From Puniceibacterium sediminis (GTDB taxonomy: Bacteria > Pseudomonadota > Alphaproteobacteria > Rhodobacterales > Rhodobacteraceae): a stretch of 64,000 bases of DNA. Every line of letters starts with the position of its first letter. Within the stretch, counting starts at the first letter, position 1. A model generated the notes under the pieces. The model was not told the DNA's origin. It made no database searches and saw only the letters and a list, made by a program, of their open reading frames with translations. Location of the stretch: contig NZ_FZNN01000004.1 in assembly GCF_900188035.1 (NCBI RefSeq), positions 213,556 to 277,555 of the forward strand, in the 5' to 3' direction. The translations under genes and the position numbers were made by a program. Positions 49,668-59,665 of this stretch are shown piece after piece.

Positions 49668-50876
49668 CTATTGCCTGCGAAGTGGTTCCAGCGCTTCATC
49701 CTCGAGCGCCCAGGCCTGCAGCCCGTCAAGGATCCCCGCAGCCATATCTGCACGCCATTCAGCGTCCTGTAGGTTGCGCAATTCTCCGGCAGTTGACAGG
49801 AATCCCAGCTCGATCAGTACAGAAGGAATATCCGCAGCCTTTAGCACCGAAAAATCGGCGTGGCGCAGCGGGTGCTTGTGCACCTTGCCGACCGCATCGC
49901 GAATTCCCGTCAGCAGGTGCCTGGCCATCGCCTCGCTACGCGGTGAATTGTCGAGGCGAGCAAGATCAATCAACACATTCGCCACCCGGTCATCCGATCC
50001 GCTCAGATCGACCCCCGCCAGCAGATCGTCCCGGTCATGCCGTTCCGCAAGCGCCGACGACGCGGCATCCGACGCCTCCTTGGCGAGCGTGTAAAGCGTG
50101 GCGCCATGGGCGACGCCTTCGTCGATGGAATCCGCGTGCAGCGACACAAAGACATCCGCCCCAGCCGCGTGGGCCAGCGCCACCCGCGCTTCGAGGGAAA
50201 CAAAGGTGTCGCTGTCCCGGGTCAGCGCCACCTCGAATCCGCCAGCCCGTAACAATTGCTCGCGCAGCTCGCGTGCGAAGGTCAGCATGAGATCGGCCTC
50301 GCTGGCACCCTCGGCCTCGGCTCCGGGGTCGAGTCCGCCGTGGCCGGGGTCGATCATCACCAAGATAGGACCCTGCCCCCGCGGTTCCGGACGGACGCCG
50401 ACGACGGCAGGCAGATCCCAACGTGGATCGTCGGGCGCACCAGCGCGGGCGTCAAATGCGGCGCGGTCCGCACGCTCCAGCCTCACAATCAGTTCGGCCT
50501 TGCCGCTGTCCGCAACGATCCGGACTTCTGCCTCCTGCACAAGCATGGGCCCGGCAAGTACCGCCACCAGCCGCGACCATCCAGGACGGAACGAACCAAA
50601 GCGCAGCGCCGTGATATTGTCCGAACGACGCATCGCCTCCGGATCGGCATCCTGCCAATCGACCTCTCGGAAATCCACCACAAGGCGATCCGGATCAGAC
50701 AGGGTAAAAACCCGCCATGGCACGCCCTGGCTCAGCTCCAGCTGCAGCTCGGTGCCGCCCCAGGTGTCACGCACCATTCCGCCAAGAAACCGCGCAAGAC
50801 CGCCAAGGTCCTGCGCCTTCGCGGAACTGGTAAAAACGGCGACCGAAAATACCAGGATGATCAAAAACCTGTTCAT
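49668..50876 (-). CDS. N-acetylmuramoyl-L-alanine amidase (AMIN + Amidase_3)
   Basis: A 402-residue exported protein (signal MNRFLIILVFSVAVFTSSAKA). Residues 40-150 form an AMIN-type domain for septal targeting; the zinc amidase follows, with MIDPGHGGLDPGA, VSLHADS and the catalytic IELGFLS. It should split daughter cells by cutting stem peptides. It lies between an aminotransferase and mrcA, a wall-synthesis pairing. Confidence 0.93.
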   Translation of the reverse strand: MNRFLIILVFSVAVFTSSAKAQDLGGLARFLGGMVRDTWGGTELQLELSQGVPWRVFTLSDPDRLVVDFREVDWQDADPEAMRRSDNITALRFGSFRPGWSRLVAVLAGPMLVQEAEVRIVADSGKAELIVRLERADRAAFDARAGAPDDPRWDLPAVVGVRPEPRGQGPILVMIDPGHGGLDPGAEAEGASEADLMLTFARELREQLLRAGGFEVALTRDSDTFVSLEARVALAHAAGADVFVSLHADSIDEGVAHGATLYTLAKEASDAASSALAERHDRDDLLAGVDLSGSDDRVANVLIDLARLDNSPRSEAMARHLLTGIRDAVGKVHKHPLRHADFSVLKAADIPSVLIELGFLSTAGELRNLQDAEWRADMAAGILDGLQAWALEDEALEPLRRQ

Positions 50877-50999
50877 GCTTACACGGTGGCCCTGTTTCTC
50901 GCCGTTCTCAAACGTCATTCCAGACTTGGCATCCACTAGCTTCGGCTCTTTCCAAATCCGCAAAATTCCGGTTTGCCAACCGACGCAACCATTGGGCCT

Positions 51000-52145
51000 T
51001 CACCCCCGCGCGGCCATGAACGCCGCCAGCCGTTCCAGCCCCTCGACGATGTCTGCCGTGCTGCGCGCATAGGAGAACCGCAATGTGCCGTGACCGCGTT
51101 CTGGATCGAAGTCCAGCCCCGGCGTCACCGCCACCCCGGCCTTTTCAAGGATTTCGGCGGCAAAAGCGCGACTGTCATCCGTCAGATGGCTCACATCCGC
51201 ATAGACGTAAAAGGCACCGTCCGGCGGCGCGATGCGATCGAACCCGGCCTTCGGCAGGCCTTCCAGCATCAGGCGGCGGTTTTCGGTGTAGACCACCATG
51301 TTCGACCGCAACTCATCCCCGGCATCCATCGCCGCAAGCGCCGCCACCTGCGCCGCATGCGAGGCGCAGATAAACATGTTCTGTGCCAGCCGTTCAAACT
51401 GACGCACCTGCGCCGGCGGTACGACCAGCCAACCCACACGCCAGCCCGTCATGCTGAAATACTTCGAGAACGAGTTGATCACGCAGACATCGTCACTGAT
51501 CTCCAGCGCAGTGACCGCGCGACGTTCGTATTCGATACCGTGATAGATTTCATCCGACAGAAAGGCTGCCCCCCGCTCCTGACAGGCACCGATCAGCGCA
51601 CCAAGCGCGGGCTTGTCCAGCATCGTGCCCGTAGGATTGGCCGGCGAGGCAACCATGAGCCCCTGATAGTCCAGCCCCTGCAGGTCGGATGGCACCGGCT
51701 GAAGTCGATTTTCCGCAGCTGTCTGTATCTCGACCGGGACAAGACTTAGCGCTTTAAGGATCTGCCGATAGGACGGATACCCCGGTGCACCCAGTGCCAC
51801 CCTGTCGCCCGCATCGAACAGCGCTGTAAAGGCAAGGATGAACCCCCCCGAGGATCCCGGCGTGATCACGACACGGGCCGGATCCAGATCCACGTTGTAC
51901 CATTCGCCATACAGCCGCGCGATGCGCTGACGCAGGGCGGGCAACCCCAGCGCGACAGTATAGCCCAGCGGTTGCGTCTCCATCGCCTTCGCCAGGGATT
52001 CGCGCGCCACCGCCGGTGCCGGTGTGCCGGGCTGCCCAACCTCCATATGAATGATGTGGCGTCCGGCATCCTCTGCGGCGCGGGCAGCCTCCATCACATC
52101 CATCACAATAAAGGGATCAACAGCCCCGCGGTTTGAGTTTCGCAT
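51000..52145 (-). CDS. Class I/II pyridoxal-phosphate aminotransferase
   Basis: A 381-residue PLP enzyme related to aspartate/aromatic aminotransferases. The PLP lysine lies in INSFSKYFSMTGWRVGW and PLP is also held by SPANPTGTML and SDEIYHGIEY. Substrate specificity cannot be set from motifs. GGGAGAG precedes the ATG at 52145. It is divergent from the M48 protease gene. Confidence 0.9.
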   Translation of the reverse strand: MRNSNRGAVDPFIVMDVMEAARAAEDAGRHIIHMEVGQPGTPAPAVARESLAKAMETQPLGYTVALGLPALRQRIARLYGEWYNVDLDPARVVITPGSSGGFILAFTALFDAGDRVALGAPGYPSYRQILKALSLVPVEIQTAAENRLQPVPSDLQGLDYQGLMVASPANPTGTMLDKPALGALIGACQERGAAFLSDEIYHGIEYERRAVTALEISDDVCVINSFSKYFSMTGWRVGWLVVPPAQVRQFERLAQNMFICASHAAQVAALAAMDAGDELRSNMVVYTENRRLMLEGLPKAGFDRIAPPDGAFYVYADVSHLTDDSRAFAAEILEKAGVAVTPGLDFDPERGHGTLRFSYARSTADIVEGLERLAAFMAARG

Positions 52146-52219
52146 CTCACTCTCCCTGAAGTATGGTGCCGTCGGTGTCCGGTCTGGGCCGGTTAGAAAA
52201 CGAACGAGGCGCAAGGTCA

Positions 52220-53539
52220 ATGTATCACCTCCGACTCTTGGCTCTGGCGTTCTGCCTTGCCCTGATCACAAGCAGCCCGGCGCGGGCGATTTCGCTGCTG
52301 CGCGATGCGGATATCGAATACGGTCTTGCCCAACTGGCAGATCCGATTCTGCGTGCTGCCGGTCTCAGCCCGGCGCAGGTGCGGGTTCTGGTGGTGGACG
52401 ATTCCTCGCTGAACGCCTTTATCGCGGAAACCCAGCACATCTTCATCAACTCCGGCATGATCCTGAAACTGGAAAGTGCCCGCATGCTGCAAGCGGTGAT
52501 CGCACATGAGGCGGCGCACATCGCAAACGGCCATATATCGCGCCGTGCGGGCAACATGCGCAATGCCCGCACCGCGACAGGCATCGGCATGGCGCTGGCT
52601 GCTGCCGCCGCCGTTTCAGGTCAAAGCGAAGCGGCAATGGGTATCGCTTTTGGTTCTCAATCCTCGGTCATGCGCAACTTTCTGGCGCATACACGGTCCG
52701 AAGAGGCAAGCGCCGACCAGAGTTCGGTGCGTACCATGGTTCGCGCCGGTGTCGATCCCCGCGGCGCGGTCGAAGTGTTCGATCTGTTCCGCGGCCAGGA
52801 GGCGCTGTCCGTCGGGCGTCAGGATCCCTATGTACTGAGCCATCCCCTTACCCGCGACCGGATGCGCGCGATGGAGGGGTTTGTTACGGCCTACGGCGGC
52901 GCCCTGCCCGACGATCCGACGGCCGCCTATTGGTTCGCGCGCGCGCAGGGCAAACTGTCAGCCTTCATTCGCAACCCGAACTGGACACTTCGGCGTTTGG
53001 GTGACAGCCCGTCGCGCGACATCGCCCTGATGCGTGATGCTGCCGCATATCACAAGCAAAGCAACCTGCCCCGCGCGCTGAAGGCGATTGACGGTGCCAT
53101 CGCCCTGCGCCCGCGCGATCCCTACCTGATCGACCTAAAGGCCGAGATCCTTCTGGAATCCCGCAAGGCGGACGCCGCGATTCAGACCTACCGTCAGGCC
53201 GTATCACTTGCTCCGAACAATGCACTGATCCTGGGCGGGTTGGGTCGGGCCCTGCTGGCCTCAGGCAATTTCAGCGCGGCACTGCCCGTGCTGGAAAAGG
53301 CGCGCGGCCGCGATTGGCAGGATACGCGGCTCCTGCGCGATCTGGCTGTAGGGTATGCAAAGACCGGTCAACCGGGCATGGCTTCGGTGGTGACTGCCGA
53401 GCGCTACGCAATGCAAGGAAGGCTGTCAGATGCGGGAATTCACGCCAAACGCGCTGTTGATCAGCTTCCGCAGGGCTCTGCCCCGTGGCAACGGGCACAG
53501 GATGTGCTAAGTGCAGCCGAACAGGCGAAACGGCGCTGA
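52220..53539 (+). CDS. Exported M48 metalloprotease with TPR domain (BepA-like)
   Basis: A 439-residue periplasmic protein with a signal peptide (YHLRLLALAFCLALITSSPARA). The zinc motif HEAAH gives His96, Glu97 and His100, with the third ligand expected in EEASADQSS. The second half contains TPR repeats (about 285-430). BepA-type proteins oversee outer-membrane protein and LPS-transport assembly. It is followed by a CtrA-type box and the DsbA-like gene. Confidence 0.92.
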   Translation: MYHLRLLALAFCLALITSSPARAISLLRDADIEYGLAQLADPILRAAGLSPAQVRVLVVDDSSLNAFIAETQHIFINSGMILKLESARMLQAVIAHEAAHIANGHISRRAGNMRNARTATGIGMALAAAAAVSGQSEAAMGIAFGSQSSVMRNFLAHTRSEEASADQSSVRTMVRAGVDPRGAVEVFDLFRGQEALSVGRQDPYVLSHPLTRDRMRAMEGFVTAYGGALPDDPTAAYWFARAQGKLSAFIRNPNWTLRRLGDSPSRDIALMRDAAAYHKQSNLPRALKAIDGAIALRPRDPYLIDLKAEILLESRKADAAIQTYRQAVSLAPNNALILGGLGRALLASGNFSAALPVLEKARGRDWQDTRLLRDLAVGYAKTGQPGMASVVTAERYAMQGRLSDAGIHAKRAVDQLPQGSAPWQRAQDVLSAAEQAKRR

Positions 53540-53547
53540 AATGTTGG

Positions 53548-53562
53548 TTAATCTTAGCTTAA
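53548..53562 (+). promoter_or_regulatory. Perfect CtrA-type box
   Basis: TTAA, seven bases (TCTTAGC), TTAA matches the full CtrA site TTAA-N7-TTAA of alphaproteobacteria. It is in the gap between the M48 gene and the DsbA-like gene, 41 bases before the latter's ATG. Binding is not shown. Confidence 0.55.
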
Positions 53563-53603
53563 TCCTGCTCGTCTAATGAAAAATGTCTCTGGGAGAATTG
53601 CCG

Positions 53604-54353
53604 ATGATCAAGACCCTTACCGCCGCAGCCCTGGCCACATGTCTTTCAGCCCCCGCCTGGGCCTTTGACGTCTCGGCAATGACGGACGGTGAACGCGATG
53701 CCTTCCGGGCCGAAATCCGCGCCTACCTGCTTGATAATCCCGAAGTCATCTTCGAAGCGGTCGATATCGCCGAGCAGCGCAAAGCCGAAGCACAGACGGC
53801 CGGCGATGAACAGCTTCTGGCGGACAACGCCGCAGCCATCTTTGACGACGGTTTCTCCTGGGTCGGTGGCAATCCCGACGGCGACATTACCGTGGTCGAA
53901 TTCATGGACTACCGCTGCGGATACTGCCGCAAAGCCCATGACGAAGTTGCGGAACTGGTCGAGCGGGACGGAAATATCAAATTCATTGTCAAGGAATTCC
54001 CGATTCTGGGTGAGGCGTCGCTCACCTCGACCCGCTTTGCGCTCGCCGTGCGGCTTGTCGCGGGAGAAGAGGCTTACAAACCCGCCTATGACGCCCTGAT
54101 CACCATGACCTCGGACATGAGCGAACCAGTACTGCGGCGGTTGGCGAACACGTTGGAAGTCGATGCGGATGCGGTTCTCGCGCGCATGAACGACCCCGAA
54201 ATCGACCGCCAGATCAGTAAAACCCGCGCGCTGGCGCAGGTTCTCAAGATCAATGGGACACCGACCTTCGTGATGGGAACCGAGCTCGTTCGGGGCTACG
54301 TGCCGCTGGACACGATGCAGCAGATCGTCGCTACGGAGCGCGGCGAAGGCTGA
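53604..54353 (+). CDS. DsbA-family thiol-disulfide oxidoreductase
   Basis: A 249-residue exported protein (signal MIKTLTAAALATCLSAPAWA). The active site CGYC gives Cys105 and Cys108 in EFMDYRCGYCRKAHDE; the cis-proline loop is NGTPTFVMG. The N-terminal Scs-C-like helical segment (about 25-75) is typical of DsbA/DsbG-like proteins of alphaproteobacteria. It may fold or reduce cell-envelope proteins. GGGAGA precedes the ATG at 53604. Confidence 0.92.
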   Translation: MIKTLTAAALATCLSAPAWAFDVSAMTDGERDAFRAEIRAYLLDNPEVIFEAVDIAEQRKAEAQTAGDEQLLADNAAAIFDDGFSWVGGNPDGDITVVEFMDYRCGYCRKAHDEVAELVERDGNIKFIVKEFPILGEASLTSTRFALAVRLVAGEEAYKPAYDALITMTSDMSEPVLRRLANTLEVDADAVLARMNDPEIDRQISKTRALAQVLKINGTPTFVMGTELVRGYVPLDTMQQIVATERGEG

Positions 54354-54401
54354 GGCACCCCGGCGGGTAGCTGTCAGCCGATATGTGATGGGAACGAAAG
54401 A

Positions 54402-54431
54402 AGGCGCGCGAAAGGGAACCTTTCCGCGCCT
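54402..54431 (+). terminator. Terminator after the DsbA-like gene
   Basis: AGGCGCGCGAAAGG pairs with CCTTTCCGCGCCT around GAA, with one bulge, followed by a short T-containing tail (CTTG). The T-tract is modest. Confidence 0.65.
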
Positions 54432-54542
54432 CTTGCATTGGTTCGGAATAGCAAGCTAAGGCAGCGGCAAACCAGCGCTGCCTTTTTGCTTGCAGGCGCA
54501 CACCGATCCCACATCACCGCACAGAATTCCCCCGGAGAGACC

Positions 54543-55316
54543 ATGAACCTTAAGATTGACGTCACACTGGAATATGCCCTTTTCGGTCCCACCGATTGCT
54601 TGGCCCAGATTTATGCCGCAGACATGCCCGACCAGACTATTGTTTCGGGGGTGCTGACGACGCAGACCCGCCGTCCCAGAACGACCCCAGCGGAAGAAGG
54701 CATCGGTGAACGGCTCTGGGTCCAGGAATCCCATGCTCTGAACTGGCACTACGCAGCCGAGGTCAGGATCGACCGCAAGACCGAAGATATCTCAAAGCTG
54801 AAATTCGACCTGCCGCACGACCTACCTGCCGAGGTGGTCAAATATCTGTTTCCGTCGCGCTACTGCCCATCGGACAAATTCCTCGCTTTCGTGAATGCCG
54901 AATTCGGAACACTGCAGGGCGGCGCCAAGCTGGCCGAGATGAACGAGTTCGTGAACAAGTTTTTCGCCTATGTGCCGGGCACCTCGGATTCCGAGACGTC
55001 GGCGCTGGAGACTTTCGTTCTGCGACAGGGCGTGTGCCGTGATTTCGCGCATATGCTGATCACTCTGGCCCGGGCCGGGACGATTCCGGCGCGGATCGTC
55101 AGCGTCTATGCCCTGGGGGTTGAACCACAGGACTTTCACGCGGTAGTCGAAGTATGGCTTGAAGGTGCCTGGCATCTTGTCGATCCGACAGGCATGGCAA
55201 AACCCGAAAACATGGCACGGATCTGCGTTGGACGCGACGCCACGGACATTGCCTTCCTCACGACTTACGGGCCGACTGAACTGCGACAGCAGAGCGTTGC
55301 GGTAAGCGAAGTCTGA
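54543..55316 (+). CDS. Transglutaminase-like family protein
   Basis: A 257-residue protein with a papain-like triad: Cys165 in RQGVCRDFAHM, His199 in DFHAVVEVW and Asp214 in HLVDPTG. The N-terminal beta domain (about 1-120) is typical of bacterial transglutaminase-like proteins. Such enzymes act as proteases or amidases more often than cross-linkers. No signal peptide is seen. It is single, convergent with ispG. Confidence 0.88.
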   Translation: MNLKIDVTLEYALFGPTDCLAQIYAADMPDQTIVSGVLTTQTRRPRTTPAEEGIGERLWVQESHALNWHYAAEVRIDRKTEDISKLKFDLPHDLPAEVVKYLFPSRYCPSDKFLAFVNAEFGTLQGGAKLAEMNEFVNKFFAYVPGTSDSETSALETFVLRQGVCRDFAHMLITLARAGTIPARIVSVYALGVEPQDFHAVVEVWLEGAWHLVDPTGMAKPENMARICVGRDATDIAFLTTYGPTELRQQSVAVSEV

Positions 55317-55392
55317 TCTGAGAGTGGTAGAACGAGGGGCTGTCTGCCCCTCGCACTCCCCGAGAGTATTTTTAAGCAGATGAAACCGGGCG

Positions 55393-56526
55393 CTATTCCG
55401 CCGCTTGGGTTTCAGCCGCGCTTTGGGCATCGAGGATGGCTGCTTTTTTCTCGACCTCTTCGACGATGTGTTCGATCATCTGGTCGTTGGACATCTTGTG
55501 GCTTTGCTTACCCGCAAGGTAGACCATGCCCGCACCATTGCCACCGCCGGTAAAACCGACATCCGTCATCAGCGCCTCACCGGGGCCATTCACCACGCAG
55601 CCGATGATCGACAGGCTCATCGGCGTCTTGATATGTTCCAGCCGCTTTTCCAGTGCCTCGACCGTCTTGATCACGTCAAAACCCTGCCGCGCGCAACTGG
55701 GGCAAGAGATGATGTTCACGCCGCGATGGCGCAGTCCAAGGGATTTCAGGATCTCATAGCCGACCTTGACCTCTTCCACCGGATCGGCGGAAAGGCTGAC
55801 TCGGATCGTGTCGCCGATGCCCATCCACAGCAGGTTGCCAAGGCCGATGGCGGATTTGATCGTGCCCGATGTCAGGCCGCCAGCTTCGGTGATGCCAAGG
55901 TGGATCGGGGCGTCGGTCGCTTCGGCGAGCTGCTGATAGGCGGCAGCGGCCATGAACACATCCGACGCCTTGCAGCTGATCTTGAACTCGTGAAAATCGT
56001 TATCCTGAAGGATGCGAATGTGTTCCAGCCCGGATTCGACCATCGCATCGGGACAGGGTTCGCCATATTTTTCCAGCAGATGACGTTCGAGCGAGCCTGC
56101 ATTCACGCCGATACGCATGGAACAGCCGTGGTCGCGAGCGGCCTGAATTACATCGCGCACGCGCTCCTTGCTTCCGATGTTGCCAGGGTTGATGCGCAGG
56201 CAAGCGGCGCCGGCCTCAGCAGCCTCGATCCCGCGTTTGTAGTGGAAATGGATGTCGGCGACGATCGGCACCGGACTTTCACGTACGATTTCCTTGAGCG
56301 CCTTGGAAGAAGCTTCATCCGGGACCGAGACACGGACAATATCGCAGCCTGCGTCTGCCGCGCGCTGAACCTGGTCAATTGTCGCGGCGATATCGGTGGT
56401 CAGCGTGTTGGTCATGGTCTGAACGGTGATCGGGGCATCGCCCCCGACGGGCACGTTCCCGACCATGATCTGGCGCGACTTGCGGCGGTAGATATTGCGC
56501 CACGGGCGGATGTGGTTGAGGCTCAT
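55393..56526 (-). CDS. ispG: 4-hydroxy-3-methylbut-2-enyl-diphosphate synthase
   Basis: IspG, 377 residues, converts MEcPP to HMBPP in the MEP isoprenoid pathway with a [4Fe-4S] cluster. Cluster ligands are in [12 protein letters not shown] and [29 protein letters not shown] at the start is typical. The ATG at 56526 has GGGAG upstream. It lies downstream of a RodZ-like gene, the same order as rodZ-ispG in E. coli. Confidence 0.97.
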   Translation of the reverse strand: MSLNHIRPWRNIYRRKSRQIMVGNVPVGGDAPITVQTMTNTLTTDIAATIDQVQRAADAGCDIVRVSVPDEASSKALKEIVRESPVPIVADIHFHYKRGIEAAEAGAACLRINPGNIGSKERVRDVIQAARDHGCSMRIGVNAGSLERHLLEKYGEPCPDAMVESGLEHIRILQDNDFHEFKISCKASDVFMAAAAYQQLAEATDAPIHLGITEAGGLTSGTIKSAIGLGNLLWMGIGDTIRVSLSADPVEEVKVGYEILKSLGLRHRGVNIISCPSCARQGFDVIKTVEALEKRLEHIKTPMSLSIIGCVVNGPGEALMTDVGFTGGGNGAGMVYLAGKQSHKMSNDQMIEHIVEEVEKKAAILDAQSAAETQAAE

Positions 56527-56633
56527 CAAAGGCTCCCTCGCCGACATGAAACTTGCGGGGTCGGCCAATGACGCCCCTGCCCCATTAGGTAGCGATGGAT
56601 GGTGCCGGTATCAACCGCCGACGGCAGCTGTTT

Positions 56634-57869
56634 TCAGTTCGACGTCGGGGCGTTCAATTCGGCCACGACCCGGGCAAGATCACCATCCGATTCGATCGCC
56701 GCAACGCTGTAGGACGAAGTGAGCTGTTCCACTGCAAGTTCGACAGTCGTAACCAACCCGTCACCGCCTGCGGGGCCATAAGTCTGCCCGTTTACGGCAA
56801 AATAGAGCGCGCCGGATTCGCCAACGCGCACGGTGGCAGGGTCTTCGGTTTGCGGCACCGGATAGGTGTCGCCGGCATTCAGGATGCCCTCGAAGATCAC
56901 AGTACCGTCCGAAGCGCGCACCCGCACCCACGCAGGGCGAACCGCGATCATGGTCACACCCGGCGCAGAGGCTTCGAGCACCTGAGGTGAATTGGGCGCG
57001 GCAAGCGCCTCGGCCAGAGCTATCGCGACGGTAGCATCCGTTTCAGCGGTTTGGGTTACAACCTTGTCGAGGTCGGATGTAGCAGCGCTGGCAAAAGCGC
57101 CGACGCTGCGTGGATCAAGCGTCGATATCGGCGCATCACGCGCCACGAGCACCGGCACGTCCAGCGCCTGAGGCCGGTAGAGACGATCCATCGCCTCGTT
57201 GGTCGGAGGAGAAAACACTCCGGCGGCCTCTGTCGTTTCAGCAGTTTCGCTGGGTTGCACTGCGGAATCCAGCGGGTCCAGATCCGAGAGCACCACCGGA
57301 GTCTGTTCAACCGGGGCCAGTTGAACACGCTGCACCTCTTTCAACACGGTCCAGCCCCCGAAACCGATTCCGCCAATCAGCATCAGCAGTACCAAAGTCG
57401 ATCCGATGGCTCCCGGCTCGATCCGTGACAGAAAGGCATCCCCGCTGGGCGCGAAAGGCATCGCAGGCTGCGTGAATGGGTCACGTACCGAGACCTTTTT
57501 CGCTTGCGGAATATCGTCTCGCTTTTTGATAACGCTGGCTTTTTCCGACATGCCGTGAGCCGTGGCAAAGCCGCTTTCAGAACAGAAGGTCGTGAAGGTT
57601 TCTTCGGGATCCATATCCAGGTAACGCGCGTAGGAACGCACATACCCCGCGATGAACCCGGGTGTATCGAAGGCTGTCGGGTCGCAGTTTTCAATGGCGG
57701 CAATATAGCTGGCTTTGATACGCAGCTCGCGCTGAACGTCCAGCAGGCTTTTGCCCAAGGTTGCGCGTTCACCCCGCATGACATCGCCAAGGCGCAATTC
57801 GAAGTCGTCAAAGCTGCGCGGCTTCGACTCCAGTTCCATTGGAATGCGCGAAGGTTTGCGCCCGATCAT
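56634..57869 (-). CDS. RodZ-like helix-turn-helix membrane protein
   Basis: A 411-residue protein. Residues 20-95 form an HTH_25 domain (DDFELRLGDVMRGERATLG, then YIAAIENCDPTAFDTPGFIAG), one membrane helix lies at about 153-175, and a C-terminal periplasmic beta domain (about 300-400) fits DUF4115. RodZ links MreB to the membrane to keep rod shape. Its position before ispG supports the assignment. The acidic linker and low similarity keep the name tentative. Confidence 0.82.
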   Translation of the reverse strand: MIGRKPSRIPMELESKPRSFDDFELRLGDVMRGERATLGKSLLDVQRELRIKASYIAAIENCDPTAFDTPGFIAGYVRSYARYLDMDPEETFTTFCSESGFATAHGMSEKASVIKKRDDIPQAKKVSVRDPFTQPAMPFAPSGDAFLSRIEPGAIGSTLVLLMLIGGIGFGGWTVLKEVQRVQLAPVEQTPVVLSDLDPLDSAVQPSETAETTEAAGVFSPPTNEAMDRLYRPQALDVPVLVARDAPISTLDPRSVGAFASAATSDLDKVVTQTAETDATVAIALAEALAAPNSPQVLEASAPGVTMIAVRPAWVRVRASDGTVIFEGILNAGDTYPVPQTEDPATVRVGESGALYFAVNGQTYGPAGGDGLVTTVELAVEQLTSSYSVAAIESDGDLARVVAELNAPTSN

Positions 57870-57998
57870 GCCGCCTGCCCTATATCCACTATCACTCGCC
57901 CCGAATCTGCCACTATGACGCGCAACGATACGATTCGAGTCGCGTTCTTATTCCCCCCAGATTAACACATCGCAAGGAAATATATACGCAAGATAGGC

Positions 57999-59222
57999 TT
58001 AGGCCGTCAGTTCGGCGCGATTCAGCGCACAATGGGACCACAATTCGTCCATGGCACGGACAAGCTTGTCTATCTCGGCCGGGCCGTGAACAGGTGACGG
58101 AGTGAAACGCAGCCGCTCTGTTCCGCGCGGAACCGTGGGGTAGTTGATGGGCTGAACATAGATGCCAAAACCATCAAGCAACATGTCGCTGAGAAGCTTG
58201 GTATGTTTGGGGTCGCCGACGATCACAGGTACGATGTGACTGCCGTGGTCGATGATCGGCAGGCCCATCGCCTTGAGCCGCGTTTTCAGGATTTTCGCCT
58301 GAGTCTGGTGCTTTTCACGCAGTTCCGGGTCGCGCTTCAGATGCGCCACGCTGGCGGCGGCCCCGGCGGCGATCGCGGGCGGCAGCGACGTGGTAAAGAT
58401 GAAACCCGGCGCGTAAGAGCGGATCGCATCGCACATCTTGTGGCTGGCGGCGATATAGCCACCCATGACGCCATAGGCCTTTGCCAGTGTACCGTTGATG
58501 ATATCAAGCCGATGCATCAGACGGTCGCGTTCTGCCACGCCAGCCCCGCGCGGCCCGTACATACCGACGGCGTGAACTTCATCAATATAGGTCAGGGCGC
58601 CGAATTCATCCGCTAGATCGCAGATCGCTTCGATGGGGCCGAAATCGCCGTCCATGGAGTAGATCGATTCGAAAGCAATCAGCTTGGGCGCGTCCGGGTC
58701 ATCGGCGGCAAGCAGTTCACGCAGATGTTCGACGTCGTTGTGGCGAAAGATCCGCTTGGCCCCACCGTTGCGGCGCACGCCTTCGATCATGCTGGCGTGG
58801 TTTAGCGCGTCCGAATAGATGATGAGACCGGGAAACAGCTTGGGCAGGGTCGAAAGGGTCGCATCATTGGCGATATAGGCGCTGGTGAACAGCAGGGCGG
58901 ATTCCTTGCCATGCAGATCGGCCAACTCGGCCTCGAGGCGCTTGTGATAAACGGTGGTGCCACTGATGTTGCGTGTGCCGCCCGACCCGGCACCGGTCGC
59001 CTCGATCGCCTCGTGCATCGCGGCCATGACCGCGGGGTGCTGGCCCATGCCAAGATAGTCATTGCCGCACCAAACGGTGATCGGCGTCTCAGAGCCATCG
59101 GATTTGCGCCAGGTGGCATGGGGGAAATGGCCTTGCTTACGCTCGATATCAATGAACGTGCGGTAGCGGCCTTCCTGATGCAGACGGTCCAGCGCTTGAT
59201 CAAGTTTCTCGGTGTAATCCAC
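57999..59222 (-). CDS. hemA: 5-aminolevulinate synthase
   Basis: ALAS, 407 residues, condenses glycine and succinyl-CoA in the first step of heme synthesis by the C4 pathway, typical of alphaproteobacteria. The PLP lysine is in [15 protein letters not shown] and the glycine loop in [20 protein letters not shown] at 59222 (protein start MDYTEKLDQ) has AAGGAG eight bases before it and gives the length of Rhodobacter HemA. An FNR-like site lies about 134 bases upstream. Confidence 0.97.
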   Translation of the reverse strand: MDYTEKLDQALDRLHQEGRYRTFIDIERKQGHFPHATWRKSDGSETPITVWCGNDYLGMGQHPAVMAAMHEAIEATGAGSGGTRNISGTTVYHKRLEAELADLHGKESALLFTSAYIANDATLSTLPKLFPGLIIYSDALNHASMIEGVRRNGGAKRIFRHNDVEHLRELLAADDPDAPKLIAFESIYSMDGDFGPIEAICDLADEFGALTYIDEVHAVGMYGPRGAGVAERDRLMHRLDIINGTLAKAYGVMGGYIAASHKMCDAIRSYAPGFIFTTSLPPAIAAGAAASVAHLKRDPELREKHQTQAKILKTRLKAMGLPIIDHGSHIVPVIVGDPKHTKLLSDMLLDGFGIYVQPINYPTVPRGTERLRFTPSPVHGPAEIDKLVRAMDELWSHCALNRAELTA

Positions 59223-59355
59223 CCGGCAGCTCCTTCGACTTGGCCTGTCCCGAGGGTCCTGCCCCACCGTCCCGACCTGTATTCAACTTTGTGAATGGAT
59301 ATCGTGTCCATTCCTCACTGGCAACCGCCCTACCCGATGACCAGGTGTCGCAGCC

Positions 59356-59369
59356 TTGACCTGGATCAA
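59356..59369 (-). promoter_or_regulatory. FNR/FnrL-type site upstream of hemA
   Basis: TTGAC-CTGG-ATCAA, one change from the consensus TTGAT-N4-ATCAA. hemA of Rhodobacter is controlled by FnrL. The site sits in the 443-base gap between hemA and the divergent M20 gene, in which I see no gene. Confidence 0.6.
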
Positions 59370-59665
59370 GGAGACCCGCAATGCGGTCCCTCAGTACCGG
59401 ACTTTATAGCAACGCACCACAATACCAAAGTGGGCGTATCCATATGATTTTATTTTCGATGAAAAGTCCGGGCATCCTCCGCACCATGTCGCACGCTACC
59501 TGGACGAGCAGACATGGCGTCTGCGGTCTGGCTCTGGCGGATCGGTCTGCCTGAGAGGTTCTGTTGCTACAACCGTGCCTGGGTCCCAGAACGATGCGCG
59601 CCCCTCTGGACACTGCACACCGGCCTGATAGCGTCGGCGCAAATCCCAATACAGGAGCTTTGCCC

